13,249 bases of DNA from an uncultured Clostridia bacterium. Lineage in GTDB: Bacteria; Bacillota; Clostridia; TANB77; CAG-508. The notes under the pieces were generated by a model. The model worked only from the letters and a program-made list of their open reading frames with translations, was not told the origin of the DNA and did no database searches. This document shows positions 6,127 to 13,249 of the stretch, piece after piece; position 1 is the stretch's first letter; each line of letters starts with the position of its first letter. The DNA lies in NCBI GenBank assembly GCA_948528155.1, contig CAOSZT010000053.1, forward strand, positions 1 to 13,249, given 5' to 3'. A program made the position numbers and the translations under genes.

Positions 6127-8428
6127 TCAAATACTTATATTGCTATCAAGCATTTCTAAGGCAATTTTATAATCTTCTATTTTTTCTTTTATCTTATAAT
6201 TATCTGTTTCTTTATTTAATCTTTCTTCTAATTCTTGTAACTTCTCTAATACCTTTTTTTTACTATTTAATATTGTTTTATCTATATCAGCTATCGTTTC
6301 AAAATATACTTTATAAAATGCTTCTGAATAATGTACTTTGTACCAAGCCATTCTAAAATCATTTATTACGTAAGATGTAGCATGTGCTTTTGGAAACATA
6401 TACATGATTTTTTTACAAGATTCTATATACCAATCAGATACATTATTTTTTCTCATTAAATCTTCTTGTTCCTTATTTAGTCCTTTTCCTCTACGTACTT
6501 TTTCCATAATTTCAAATGCTATTTTAGATTCAATTCCTACTTGTATTAAATCATTCATTATATCATCTCTAAAAGCAATTATTTCTTTTAATGTTGCTAT
6601 TCCACTTTTTATTAAATCTTCTGCATTATTTTTCCATACATTCGTACCATGTGCTAATCCAGATATTTTTATTAAGTCATTAAATGTAGTAGGTTTAGTT
6701 TCTAAAATTATATTTCTAACAAATTTTGTGCCAAATTCAGGAATTGCTAGTGTGTTTGCTGTACATATCATTTCCATTGTATCTTTATCTTCTAAATCTA
6801 TCGTTATTGGTTCAATCCCCGTTAATATCTTTAATTTATGTAATATAGTTGGAGTATCATGTGCTAATATATCTAAATTTAGTAAATTTTTATCTATTGA
6901 ATGATAATCAAAATGTGTTGTTATAATATCAGAGTTTTGGTCATCTGATAAATATTGTATTGGGCAAAATTCATATATTTCTCTATTTTTTGTAACTACT
7001 ATAACTCTTCCTGGATGTTGCCCTGTTGTTCTTTTAATTCCTACAAGCCCTTCTGTAAGTCTTTGTATTTCTTCTTTACTAGGTTTTATATCTTTATCTT
7101 CGTAATATTGTTTTACATATTCATAAGCTGTTTTTTCTGCTATTGTTCCAATTGTTCCAGCCTTAACTACTACACTTCCTTCTAATATTTCCTTTACGGT
7201 TTCTTGTGCTTTAGCTTGATATTCTCTTGCAAAATTCAAATCAATGTCTGGTTCTTTTTCTCCATTAAAACCTGCAAATGTTTCAAATGGTATATTATAT
7301 TTAATAGGGTCTACTTCTGTTATTCCAATACAATATGCTACAAGTGATGAAGCAACTGAACCTCTATTTCCTACAATATATCCATCTGAATTTGATTTTT
7401 GTACTAATTTTTGAGCTATCATATATAGTGTAGAAAAATTATTTTCTGTTATTGAGTTTAATTCTATATTTAATCTTTCTTCTACTTCTATTGGTAAGGG
7501 ATTTCCATATATATTATATGCACCTTTATAAGCTAGTTCTTTAATTTCCAGTTCACTATTTTCAATATATGGATAACATTTCTCATTTGATATTGGTTTA
7601 ATCTTTTCACATATGTTTGCTATTTTATTGGTATTAGTTACTACTACCTCATATGCCTTGTCTTTCCCTAAATATTCAAATTCCTTTAGCATTTCTTCTG
7701 TTGTTCTAAAATATAATAGTGGTTGTTCATCTGCATCTTCATAACCTATTTCTGCTTGTAATATTTTTCTATATATTGCATCTTCTTTATTTATAAAGTG
7801 AACATCTGATGTTGCAACAACTAATTTATTTAACTTTGTTCCTAATTCCTCTATTTTAATATTTATATCTTGTAATGCTTTTTCATCTTTTACCTTGCCA
7901 TTTCTAATTAAATCATAATTATTGCCTATTGGTTGTATTTCTAAATAATCATATTCTTTCGCAATTTGTTCAAGTTCTTCATCTACTTTATTTTCGATCA
8001 TAGCTTGATATAGTTCTCCCTTATTGCAAGCACTTCCTATAATTAATCCTTCACTGTTTTCTTCTAAAACTTTTTTTAAAATTATAGGTTTTTTATCTAA
8101 ATAATCTAAATTTGAAATAGAAACTATTTTATATAGATTTTTAAGTCCTGTTTTATTTTTTACTAAAATACTTATATGATATGTTTTTCCCATTATATCA
8201 TTACTAGGTGCATAATATCCTTCCATTCCATACAATATCTTAAATTCATTATCTCCAATTTTTTCTAAATATTTTTGTGTTTCTGGAAATGCTTGTACTG
8301 CTCCGATGATCAGTTATTGCTAATGCTGTCATTTTATATTCTTTTGCTTTTTCTATATAACCTTTGCATTTTGTAACTCCATCCATTTTGCTCATATTTG
8401 TATGTAAATGTAATTCAATTCTTTCCAT
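6127..8428 (-). pseudogene. Compact PolC-type DNA polymerase III alpha subunit, frameshifted in PHP domain
   Basis: AAGGAGG lies seven bases before an ATG at 8428. The frame reads MERIELHLHTNMSKMDGV and on to ITDH, then breaks. Skipping one base at 8305 restores GAVQAFPE and a 766-residue protein. Its PHP domain keeps metal motifs HLHT (7-10), TDHG (39-42), SACNKGEL and ATSDVHF. Palm and fingers follow: GNRGSVASS, PDIDLNF with Asp394 and Asp396, KRTTGQHPG, LDILAHD with Asp519, IPEFGTKF, RRGKGL and FPKAHATSYV. These match PolC rather than DnaE. Standard PolC (about 1,430 residues) also has an N-terminal OB domain, a DEDD exonuclease inserted in PHP and a longer C-terminus; all are absent here. 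The last residues (IALEMLDSNISI) align where PolC still has some 80 more. Replication or repair of the element is the likely role. The break may be an assembly error, a real lesion or +1 frameshifting at a rare CGG codon. Confidence 0.85.
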
Positions 8429-8443
8429 TTTTATTCCTCCTTA

Positions 8444-8947
8444 TTATTTCTCATAAATCTGTAGAGTATCTTCATCAAATAAATTAAATATAATTTTAAC
8501 ATCATTATTACTGCAAAATTCAGTTAATAATTCTATTACCATTTGTGCTACATCTTGATGTTCATAACCATGAAAACCTGTTGCTAAAGATGGGACTATT
8601 ACACTTGTGTATTTCTCTCTTAATATTGTGTCAAATAAATTCTGGTAACTTTCTTTTAGTTTTTCTAATGGTTGTTGTTCTTCATAGTATCTAGGACAAT
8701 ATATATGTATAATATCTTTGCATAGTGAAAATCCTGTTGTTATTCTAATCTCATTTACTTCCATATCCTTATTCCACTTACTATGACAATATGTTTCTAA
8801 TTTATCTATTCCAACTTTATCATATATTGCACCACATACGCCACCGCCATAGTCCATATATTTATTTGCTGTATTCACAATAGCCTCAACATTATATTTA
8901 TTTGAATTTTCTATTATATCTCCACTTACTAATATCAAATTTTTCAT
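8444..8947 (-). CDS. Macro-domain protein (ADP-ribose binding or hydrolysing)
   Basis: The 167-residue protein is a single macro domain. Visible motifs are GDI (9-11), VNTAN (24-28), the glycine-rich ligand loop GGGVCGAI (34-41), RITTGFSL, and a second phosphate loop region VPSLATGFHGYEH. Macro domains bind ADP-ribose, and many remove it from proteins or nucleic acids. The conserved Asn and the GGGV loop suggest ligand binding is intact. GAAGGA lies three bases before the ATG. The gene ends 15 bases before the mini-PolC start, whose ribosome site is in that gap, so the two are surely cotranscribed. No DarT-like ADP-ribosyltransferase partner is visible in the window. It may defend against a host or phage toxin, or reverse a modification on element proteins; this is inference. 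Confidence 0.85.
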   Translation of the reverse strand: MKNLILVSGDIIENSNKYNVEAIVNTANKYMDYGGGVCGAIYDKVGIDKLETYCHSKWNKDMEVNEIRITTGFSLCKDIIHIYCPRYYEEQQPLEKLKESYQNLFDTILREKYTSVIVPSLATGFHGYEHQDVAQMVIELLTEFCSNNDVKIIFNLFDEDTLQIYEK

Positions 8948-8993
8948 TTTTCCTTCTTTCCCTCACTTTGTTTCTTTGCCTTTTTTTCTCCTT

Positions 8994-10184
8994 TCATATT
9001 TTCTTTTTTATTGCACCATTTTCTTTTAAAGCCTCCCATAATTCATCATCATCAAATTCGTTATCAGGCTCAAAGTGCTTTATTAAAACTTCTAAATTTT
9101 TTCTTATAAAATCACATATCTCTTTGTAATCTTCTTTTGGCAATTTATTTTCTCCTATAATAACTCTTGGATTTTCTTCTAAAGTAACACTAAACGTATC
9201 TTCATACTTAATTTCAGTATTTGCAATTCTAATTCTAGGTAAATCATTATGCACACGAACCCCACTTGAAAACCTATTCTTTTCTGGATATATGCTAGCT
9301 TTTAAGCCTGTCTCTTTTGGTGTAAGCGTTGCCGAATACCATCCCCAATTATCACAATCATCTAAAGTTGCCTTCTCGAAAGTTTTTATATTTAATGGTT
9401 CCTTTCCAATTTTGATGTCATTCCAATAACCCCATCTTGGTATTTCTAAATCTCCTTTTACAATTCTACTTAATAAATCATATTCAGAGTCTTTTTCTAT
9501 AACTCCTGTATATTTTTCTATGTCTTTTTCCCAATATTCATATGTAAATAAGTCTTTATTTCCCCATTCATTATTCTTCATCTCATAAAATGATATTAGA
9601 GCATATGTGTTCTCAAAATATTTCTCTCCTTTAAATTTTCTTGGTAGCCATCTTACGACATATATTCTATCCAAATTGTCGTCTATGTAGCCTTTTCCAC
9701 ATTCTAATTCATGTTTTAACTTTACTATATCCCCAATTTTAAATTTTTCACTTGCTCCTTCTTCTAAATCTTCTGGATATAGTGTAATCATTTTTTTCGC
9801 ATCTGAAAGTGCATTTTTATATCTATATGTATAATTAATTCTAATAATATTGCCTTTATAATCCAATTCATATTCCTTATGTGTAGGCTCTAATTTATTA
9901 TACTCTTTTCTATGCAAACTATCATAATCTATATCAAAATTTTCTGCATATTCTAAATCATTTATTTGTGTTATTGTAAATGAATAATCTAGTTTTTCTT
10001 TTTCTATCATTTCATCCAGTGTCATGTTTTCATCTTTTTCTACTTGTTTTTTTCTTTCTTCTAAATTGTTTATGCCTTGTTCTTTTGCTTTTTCAAAACT
10101 ACTATATACATTGCAATATGAGTTTGCATCAAGAAGTTTAGAATCATAGTCATACATATCAACTTGTAACAAATATAATTTCAT
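8994..10184 (-). CDS. Unknown acidic protein, two apparent segments
   Basis: The 396-residue soluble protein starts one base after the stop of the metallo-hydrolase gene (TAA-A-ATG), with the purine-rich ribosome site inside that gene. The N-terminal segment (1-130) is helical and Glu/Lys-rich. A middle segment (about 145-215) opens with FKIGDIVKLKHEL and YIVVRW-like strands that resemble an SH3-like barrel. The C-terminal part (about 285-390) runs GLKASIYPEKNRFSSGVRV, LPRIRIAN, FSVTLEENPRVIIGEN and FIRKNLEVLIKHFE. It recalls a small domain found in clostridial mobile-element proteins, where strands ending in PRI are followed by a helix in which a Trp or Phe closes the chain. I cannot name this domain with certainty. 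No catalytic motif is apparent. Confidence 0.6.
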   Translation of the reverse strand: MKLYLLQVDMYDYDSKLLDANSYCNVYSSFEKAKEQGINNLEERKKQVEKDENMTLDEMIEKEKLDYSFTITQINDLEYAENFDIDYDSLHRKEYNKLEPTHKEYELDYKGNIIRINYTYRYKNALSDAKKMITLYPEDLEEGASEKFKIGDIVKLKHELECGKGYIDDNLDRIYVVRWLPRKFKGEKYFENTYALISFYEMKNNEWGNKDLFTYEYWEKDIEKYTGVIEKDSEYDLLSRIVKGDLEIPRWGYWNDIKIGKEPLNIKTFEKATLDDCDNWGWYSATLTPKETGLKASIYPEKNRFSSGVRVHNDLPRIRIANTEIKYEDTFSVTLEENPRVIIGENKLPKEDYKEICDFIRKNLEVLIKHFEPDNEFDDDELWEALKENGAIKKKI

Positions 10185-10185
10185 T

Positions 10186-11364
10186 TTATTCTTCTTTCCT
10201 TTCTTTACTTTCTGTATGTATTGTAAAAACTTCTTTTGGTTCTACTATTTCCTTTACTTTCTCAATTAATTCTTCACTTGCATGTCCTGATGTATGTATG
10301 TCTTTTTCAATTAATGTAATTCCTAGTTCCTGTGCTTTTTGTATAAATGCTTTTATATTTTCTTTTTCCTTATATCCTCCCCACATTGAATAGATTAAAC
10401 AGCTATTTGTGAGTATGTTTCCTTTAAATTCAAACATTTCTAAATCGCTTGACATACTTGTCCTAAAATTCATTACAAATGGTTTATATAAAATAGAACT
10501 TTTATTTTTATCACTAAAATCATGTAAATATTTTTCTTTAAATTCTTCATCTTTATTTCTAAAGTATCTTGGTATATATACCATTACATTATCAAATGTT
10601 ACTGGATTTGGTATATTTTTTTTATCTTCTTTTTGTATTAAGCTTGTTAAGTGTGCCATGTATATATCTTGTATTAATATATGTTTCGTTTTTGCACTAG
10701 CTTTTAGCATTGTTGTTATCCTATCTATATTAGATGCTGACATTAATACAAATACTTGGTCATATTGCTTGCATATATCTGTAAATTCATTTACCAAGCT
10801 TTCTTCTTTTTTAAGAATGTGTGTATTATTACCAATATTTGTTCCTTCTGTAATTAAGTAATCTACGTGTCCTATTTCTTTAATTGTAGAAATTAATTTA
10901 TCTCCTGTATACCCATTATCTCTAAAATCTCCTGTATAAAGTGCTTTTTCTTCGCCATCTGTTACAACAAACATTGCTGAATTGTATGCTGAATGGTCTA
11001 CTCTGTAAGATTTTATTTTTAAGTCTTTTATTGGTATATCTTCTCCAAATTTAAAAGGCTTTGCATTTATTCTTGGTTTACTGCTAAAATCACATATAAT
11101 ATCATATAATTTTTTTGTTGTTTCTTCTATGTATATTGGTATTCCATCTAGTATCTTGTTTATTTCTCCTATATGGTCTAAATGATAATGTGATATAAAT
11201 ACTGCACTATATTGTGGCTTTCCCTTTGTTAGCCCCTCAATATCTATTTGTTTTGTATCATCTAGGTTAGTTCCATAATCAAATATTATTTTTGCATTAC
11301 TACTACTTATCTCTGTTATGCAACCTCCAATTTTATTTCCACCATAAGTTTTAATCTTTAACAT
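10186..11364 (-). CDS. Beta-CASP metallo-beta-lactamase nuclease (RNase J-like)
   Basis: The 392-residue protein shows the metallo-beta-lactamase metal sites in order: HYHLDH (59-64), VDHSA with His124, TGDFRDN with Asp146, then SGHAS (359-363) and a final His383 in TIHTE. The region between 175 and 330 (NTHILKKEESL, VLMSASNIDRI, IQDIYMAHLT) is a beta-CASP insertion. The SGHA plus distal His arrangement is that of RNase J and related RNA or DNA nucleases. It is shorter than RNase J (about 550), lacking the C-terminal domain. GGAGGAG is placed five bases before the ATG. Cleavage of RNA, possibly 5' to 3', is the likely activity, acting in the cytoplasm. It is translationally close to the next gene (one-base gap), so the two products may act together. 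Confidence 0.85.
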   Translation of the reverse strand: MLKIKTYGGNKIGGCITEISSSNAKIIFDYGTNLDDTKQIDIEGLTKGKPQYSAVFISHYHLDHIGEINKILDGIPIYIEETTKKLYDIICDFSSKPRINAKPFKFGEDIPIKDLKIKSYRVDHSAYNSAMFVVTDGEEKALYTGDFRDNGYTGDKLISTIKEIGHVDYLITEGTNIGNNTHILKKEESLVNEFTDICKQYDQVFVLMSASNIDRITTMLKASAKTKHILIQDIYMAHLTSLIQKEDKKNIPNPVTFDNVMVYIPRYFRNKDEEFKEKYLHDFSDKNKSSILYKPFVMNFRTSMSSDLEMFEFKGNILTNSCLIYSMWGGYKEKENIKAFIQKAQELGITLIEKDIHTSGHASEELIEKVKEIVEPKEVFTIHTESKERKEE

Positions 11365-11384
11365 ATTATCTCCTCCAAATTTAT

Positions 11385-11828
11385 TTACATTTCTTTTATA
11401 TGAATCATAATTTTATCATCAGTAATTCCTATTCTTTGGTATCCATTAACAAATTGAGTATAAGTCCATACAGGGTTGTACTCTTTCTTTTCTTCCCCCT
11501 TATACGTTACGATTTTATATATATAGTCATTATTAATAAATTCTGCTAAAGTATTATATTTTGCTGTACCATCTTTATTTAGCAATATAAATCCTACCCA
11601 CTCTGTTGCAATTCCTTCAAATTTTTTTGCCTTCTCTTCTTTCCATATTTTTTCTGCTAATATTCTATTAATAACAATATATATATTATATTCATCTTCT
11701 GGGTTATATTTTTTCTCAATAAATTGTTCTACCTTTTGAACTTGAAATCTCTCTATAACACTATTTGGGAATGTTATTACAACATCTTCAAAATGTATTT
11801 CTATTTTTTCATAGTCTTTAATATCCAT
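11385..11828 (-). CDS. Unknown 147-residue protein
   Basis: The soluble, mildly acidic protein has a beta-rich N-terminus (KIEIHFEDVVITF), an amphipathic helical centre (LAEKIWKEEKAKKFEGIA) and a C-terminal aromatic part (NPVWTYTQFVNGYQRIGI). AAAGG lies nine bases before the ATG. The gene sits 28 bases after the 111-residue gene and 20 before the beta-CASP nuclease gene, within the main operon. No family recognised. Confidence 0.6.
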   Translation of the reverse strand: MDIKDYEKIEIHFEDVVITFPNSVIERFQVQKVEQFIEKKYNPEDEYNIYIVINRILAEKIWKEEKAKKFEGIATEWVGFILLNKDGTAKYNTLAEFINNDYIYKIVTYKGEEKKEYNPVWTYTQFVNGYQRIGITDDKIMIHIKEM

Positions 11829-11856
11829 ATAATTTTACCTTTCTATTTTTATCTAA

Positions 11857-12192
11857 TTATACTATTGAATATTCTTGTTTAAATATTTTCATAAATTCTT
11901 TAAAGCTCATTTCTTTATTTAGATATTTTGCTAATATTGATATAGTATTTAATACATAACTTTTATTAATATTTTTAAACTTAAAATTTTGTATGTCTTT
12001 TACAAATATATCATAAACTAAATCTTTTTCTTGGTTATAAACTACTATTTCTTGCCTATCTATTCTTATATTAACATTAAAAAATATCATTTCTTCTTTT
12101 GACATATTTATTGGCTTATTAGTTTTCAAAAGTTGAATATTTTTATTTACTAATTCTATAAAGTATTGTACTTCTTCTTCAAAATCGTCCAT
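11857..12192 (-). CDS. Unknown 111-residue protein, coupled to the PolC-like gene
   Basis: A frame opens at 12204, but GAGG six bases before the ATG at 12192 favours MDDFEEEVQYF. That start follows the stop of the preceding gene by one base (TAA-A-ATG), implying translational coupling. The product is helical with an acidic N-terminus and a Lys/Phe-rich end (KYLNKEMSFKEFMKIF). It has no membrane segment or known motif. Its tight coupling suggests that it binds the degenerate PolC-like protein, which is inference. Confidence 0.6.
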   Translation of the reverse strand: MDDFEEEVQYFIELVNKNIQLLKTNKPINMSKEEMIFFNVNIRIDRQEIVVYNQEKDLVYDIFVKDIQNFKFKNINKSYVLNTISILAKYLNKEMSFKEFMKIFKQEYSIV

Positions 12193-12193
12193 T

Positions 12194-13018
12194 TTAAACC
12201 TCATTTTTAATAATTTGTTTCTCTACTTTTTCATATTCTTTGGGATATTTTACTCCATACCAACCTATTTTATAAATAAGCAATGCCTGGTCTATAAAAT
12301 GTGCTATTGAAAATACACAATCTTTTTGGTAATAAAGCACTTCTAAAAATACTACTAAATCTTCAAATGTGTATAATTGTGCTGTTTGTAATACATCGAC
12401 AAACTTTATTATGTCTACACCTATAAATAATTCGTGTTTTATTAGAAACTCTCCTATACTTGTAATGTCATCTTCTATCTTAATTTGATTTTGTGAAAAG
12501 CTGGTTACTTTTTCTAATTCTTCTAATATACTAAGTAAACTTCTTGTCTGTATTTCAATATTTCCTATTTGCTTTCCTTCTTTTGTTTGTATCAAATTTT
12601 TTTTAATTATACCTTGCTTTTGTTCTTTTATAATTATTTCATCTTCATTTTTCAAAATATTTGAACATTCCTTGCAAATCTCATCATAATGTTCAGAAGC
12701 TACACATAATTTTATATCTGTTACATTTTCAAACATAATATTAAATCCTTCATATTGTTTTGGTAATGGATTAATTTTTGTTATTCCTAATATATATGCA
12801 ATATATGAGCTACCGATATTTCCTCTATACCCTACTAAATATCCTTTTTCATTGGCTTTTTTTACTAATTCTTTTGCCAAAAGATATACTATATCTGCAT
12901 CATGTTCCATAATCCAGTTTAATTCTAGCTCCATTCTTTCTTGTATTTCTTTTGGTAACGGATTTCCATATAGCTCGTGTGCTTTATTAATTGTTATTTC
13001 TTTTAATTTTGTTTTCAT
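12194..13018 (-). CDS. Collapsed, probably inactive PolC-like protein
   Basis: This is the first gene of the operon, with AGGAGG seven bases before the ATG. Residues 8-85 clearly match PolC at the thumb/palm entry (KAHELYGNPLPKEI, LAKELVKKANEKGYLVGYRG, YIAYILGITKINPLP) and align with the same part of the mini-PolC encoded at 6127-8428. After GFN the mini-PolC has PDIDLNF, but here the text is TDIKL (100-104), so the second catalytic Asp has become Lys103. The middle is much shortened, and the GTIGT, GQHPG and LDILAHD motifs are not found. The end (LLIYKIGWYGVKYPKEY) again resembles the fingers segment FRMAWYKVHY. At 274 residues it looks like a polymerase shrunk around its non-catalytic core, perhaps a structural or regulatory partner. 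The open frame and good start argue against decay. Confidence 0.75.
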   Translation of the reverse strand: MKTKLKEITINKAHELYGNPLPKEIQERMELELNWIMEHDADIVYLLAKELVKKANEKGYLVGYRGNIGSSYIAYILGITKINPLPKQYEGFNIMFENVTDIKLCVASEHYDEICKECSNILKNEDEIIIKEQKQGIIKKNLIQTKEGKQIGNIEIQTRSLLSILEELEKVTSFSQNQIKIEDDITSIGEFLIKHELFIGVDIIKFVDVLQTAQLYTFEDLVVFLEVLYYQKDCVFSIAHFIDQALLIYKIGWYGVKYPKEYEKVEKQIIKNEV

Positions 13019-13065
13019 ATTCTTTCCTCCTATTCATTATTTCGTTTTTTATTACAATACTATTA

Positions 13066-13082
13066 TAACATATTAATTTTTA
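13066..13082 (-). promoter_or_regulatory. Extended -10 promoter of the main operon
   Basis: On the minus strand TGTTATAAT gives TATAAT (13077-13072) with the TG extension one base upstream. No good -35 is seen at 17 bases; GATAAC lies at 19. The distance to the first ATG is about 54 bases, and the position fits the head of the operon. Confidence 0.6.
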
Positions 13083-13141
13083 AAATGTTATCAGAAAACG
13101 AAAACTAGGAAATGTGTTGTGACTGTAAGATTTCGCTGCAC

Positions 13142-13180
13142 AAAAAAAATAAAAACGTAAAGAAATTCTCTACATTTTTA
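13142..13180 (-). terminator. Rho-independent terminator of the gene beyond the right edge
   Basis: On the minus strand AAAAATGTAGAGAA pairs with TTCTTTACGTTTTT (14 pairs, two of them G-U), followed by ATTTTTTTTG. It starts about 18 bases past the stop at 13197. It insulates the operon promoter from upstream transcription. Confidence 0.75.
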
Positions 13181-13196
13181 TCATTCTAATTATCAT

Positions 13197-13249
13197 TTAC
13201 TTTTTTAATTTATCAATCTTATTCTTTAACTCATTAATACTGTTAGCAT
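13197..13249 (-). CDS. C-terminal end of an unidentified gene (partial)
   Basis: An open frame from the right edge reads ANSINELKNKIDKLKK and stops at 13197. Its heptad-like Leu/Ile spacing suggests a coiled-coil tail. The terminator directly behind it supports a real gene whose body lies outside the window. Too little is visible for a function. Confidence 0.45.
   Translation of the reverse strand, partial: ANSINELKNKIDKLKK

Noticed and set aside
6404..6904. Plus-strand frame of 166 codons inside the polymerase gene
   Set aside because: Antisense shadow of a clearly conserved polymerase; its hydrophobic Ser/Phe/Ile-rich composition is typical of the reverse of AT-rich genes.
8444..8947. DarTG toxin-antitoxin system
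   Set aside because: Only the macro-domain half is present; no DarT-like ADP-ribosyltransferase is recognisable in adjacent genes.
10409..10861. Plus-strand frame of 150 codons inside the beta-CASP gene
   Set aside because: Antisense shadow; no ribosome site, and the opposite strand carries catalytic motifs.

Overview
The window is very AT-rich, uses the standard code with AGA as the main arginine codon, has strong AGGAGG ribosome sites, and carries PolC-type (not DnaE-type) polymerase sequences. Together these point to a low-GC Firmicute, most likely a gut-type Clostridia or Erysipelotrichia relative. Almost all genes lie on the minus strand. Two large serine recombinases at the left end, many orphan genes and no core metabolism suggest an integrated mobile element (integrative element, defective phage or similar). 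I see no relaxase, capsid or terminase gene, so the element type is open.

Left edge (1-2000): the 3' part of a plus-strand large serine recombinase meets, tail to tail, a minus-strand large serine recombinase that is cut off inside its zinc ribbon. The simplest reading is that the left-hand element integrated into the recombinase gene of the right-hand element. Upstream of the cut recombinase is a small SHOCT-like ORF.

1972-2551 has no gene. It holds a roughly 220-nt segment with an 11-bp closing stem and several internal hairpins (candidate structured RNA). Beside it are three imperfect direct repeats sharing a TTTTCAATCGCTGTTATA-like core, read on the minus strand.

2552-4486: a bidirectional terminator, a two-helix membrane peptide, a membrane-anchored DUF4362-like protein, an unknown 156-aa protein and a 48-aa protein with a well-formed promoter. 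A 14-bp direct repeat brackets the first two genes.

4487-13018: a long minus-strand gene series with short intergenic gaps, starting at an extended -10 promoter near 13072. In transcription order it encodes: (1) a collapsed, probably inactive PolC-like protein; (2, 3) two unknown proteins; (4) a beta-CASP metallo-beta-lactamase nuclease; (5) an unknown acidic protein; (6) a macro-domain protein; (7) a compact PolC polymerase with PHP but no OB or DEDD exonuclease, broken by one extra base at 8305; and (8) a large membrane/coiled-coil protein behind a possible internal promoter. A polymerase, a degenerate relative of it, an RNase J-like nuclease and an ADP-ribose-binding enzyme in one unit suggest nucleic-acid replication, processing or defence. 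That function is inference. The right edge has a terminator and the last codons of another minus-strand gene.
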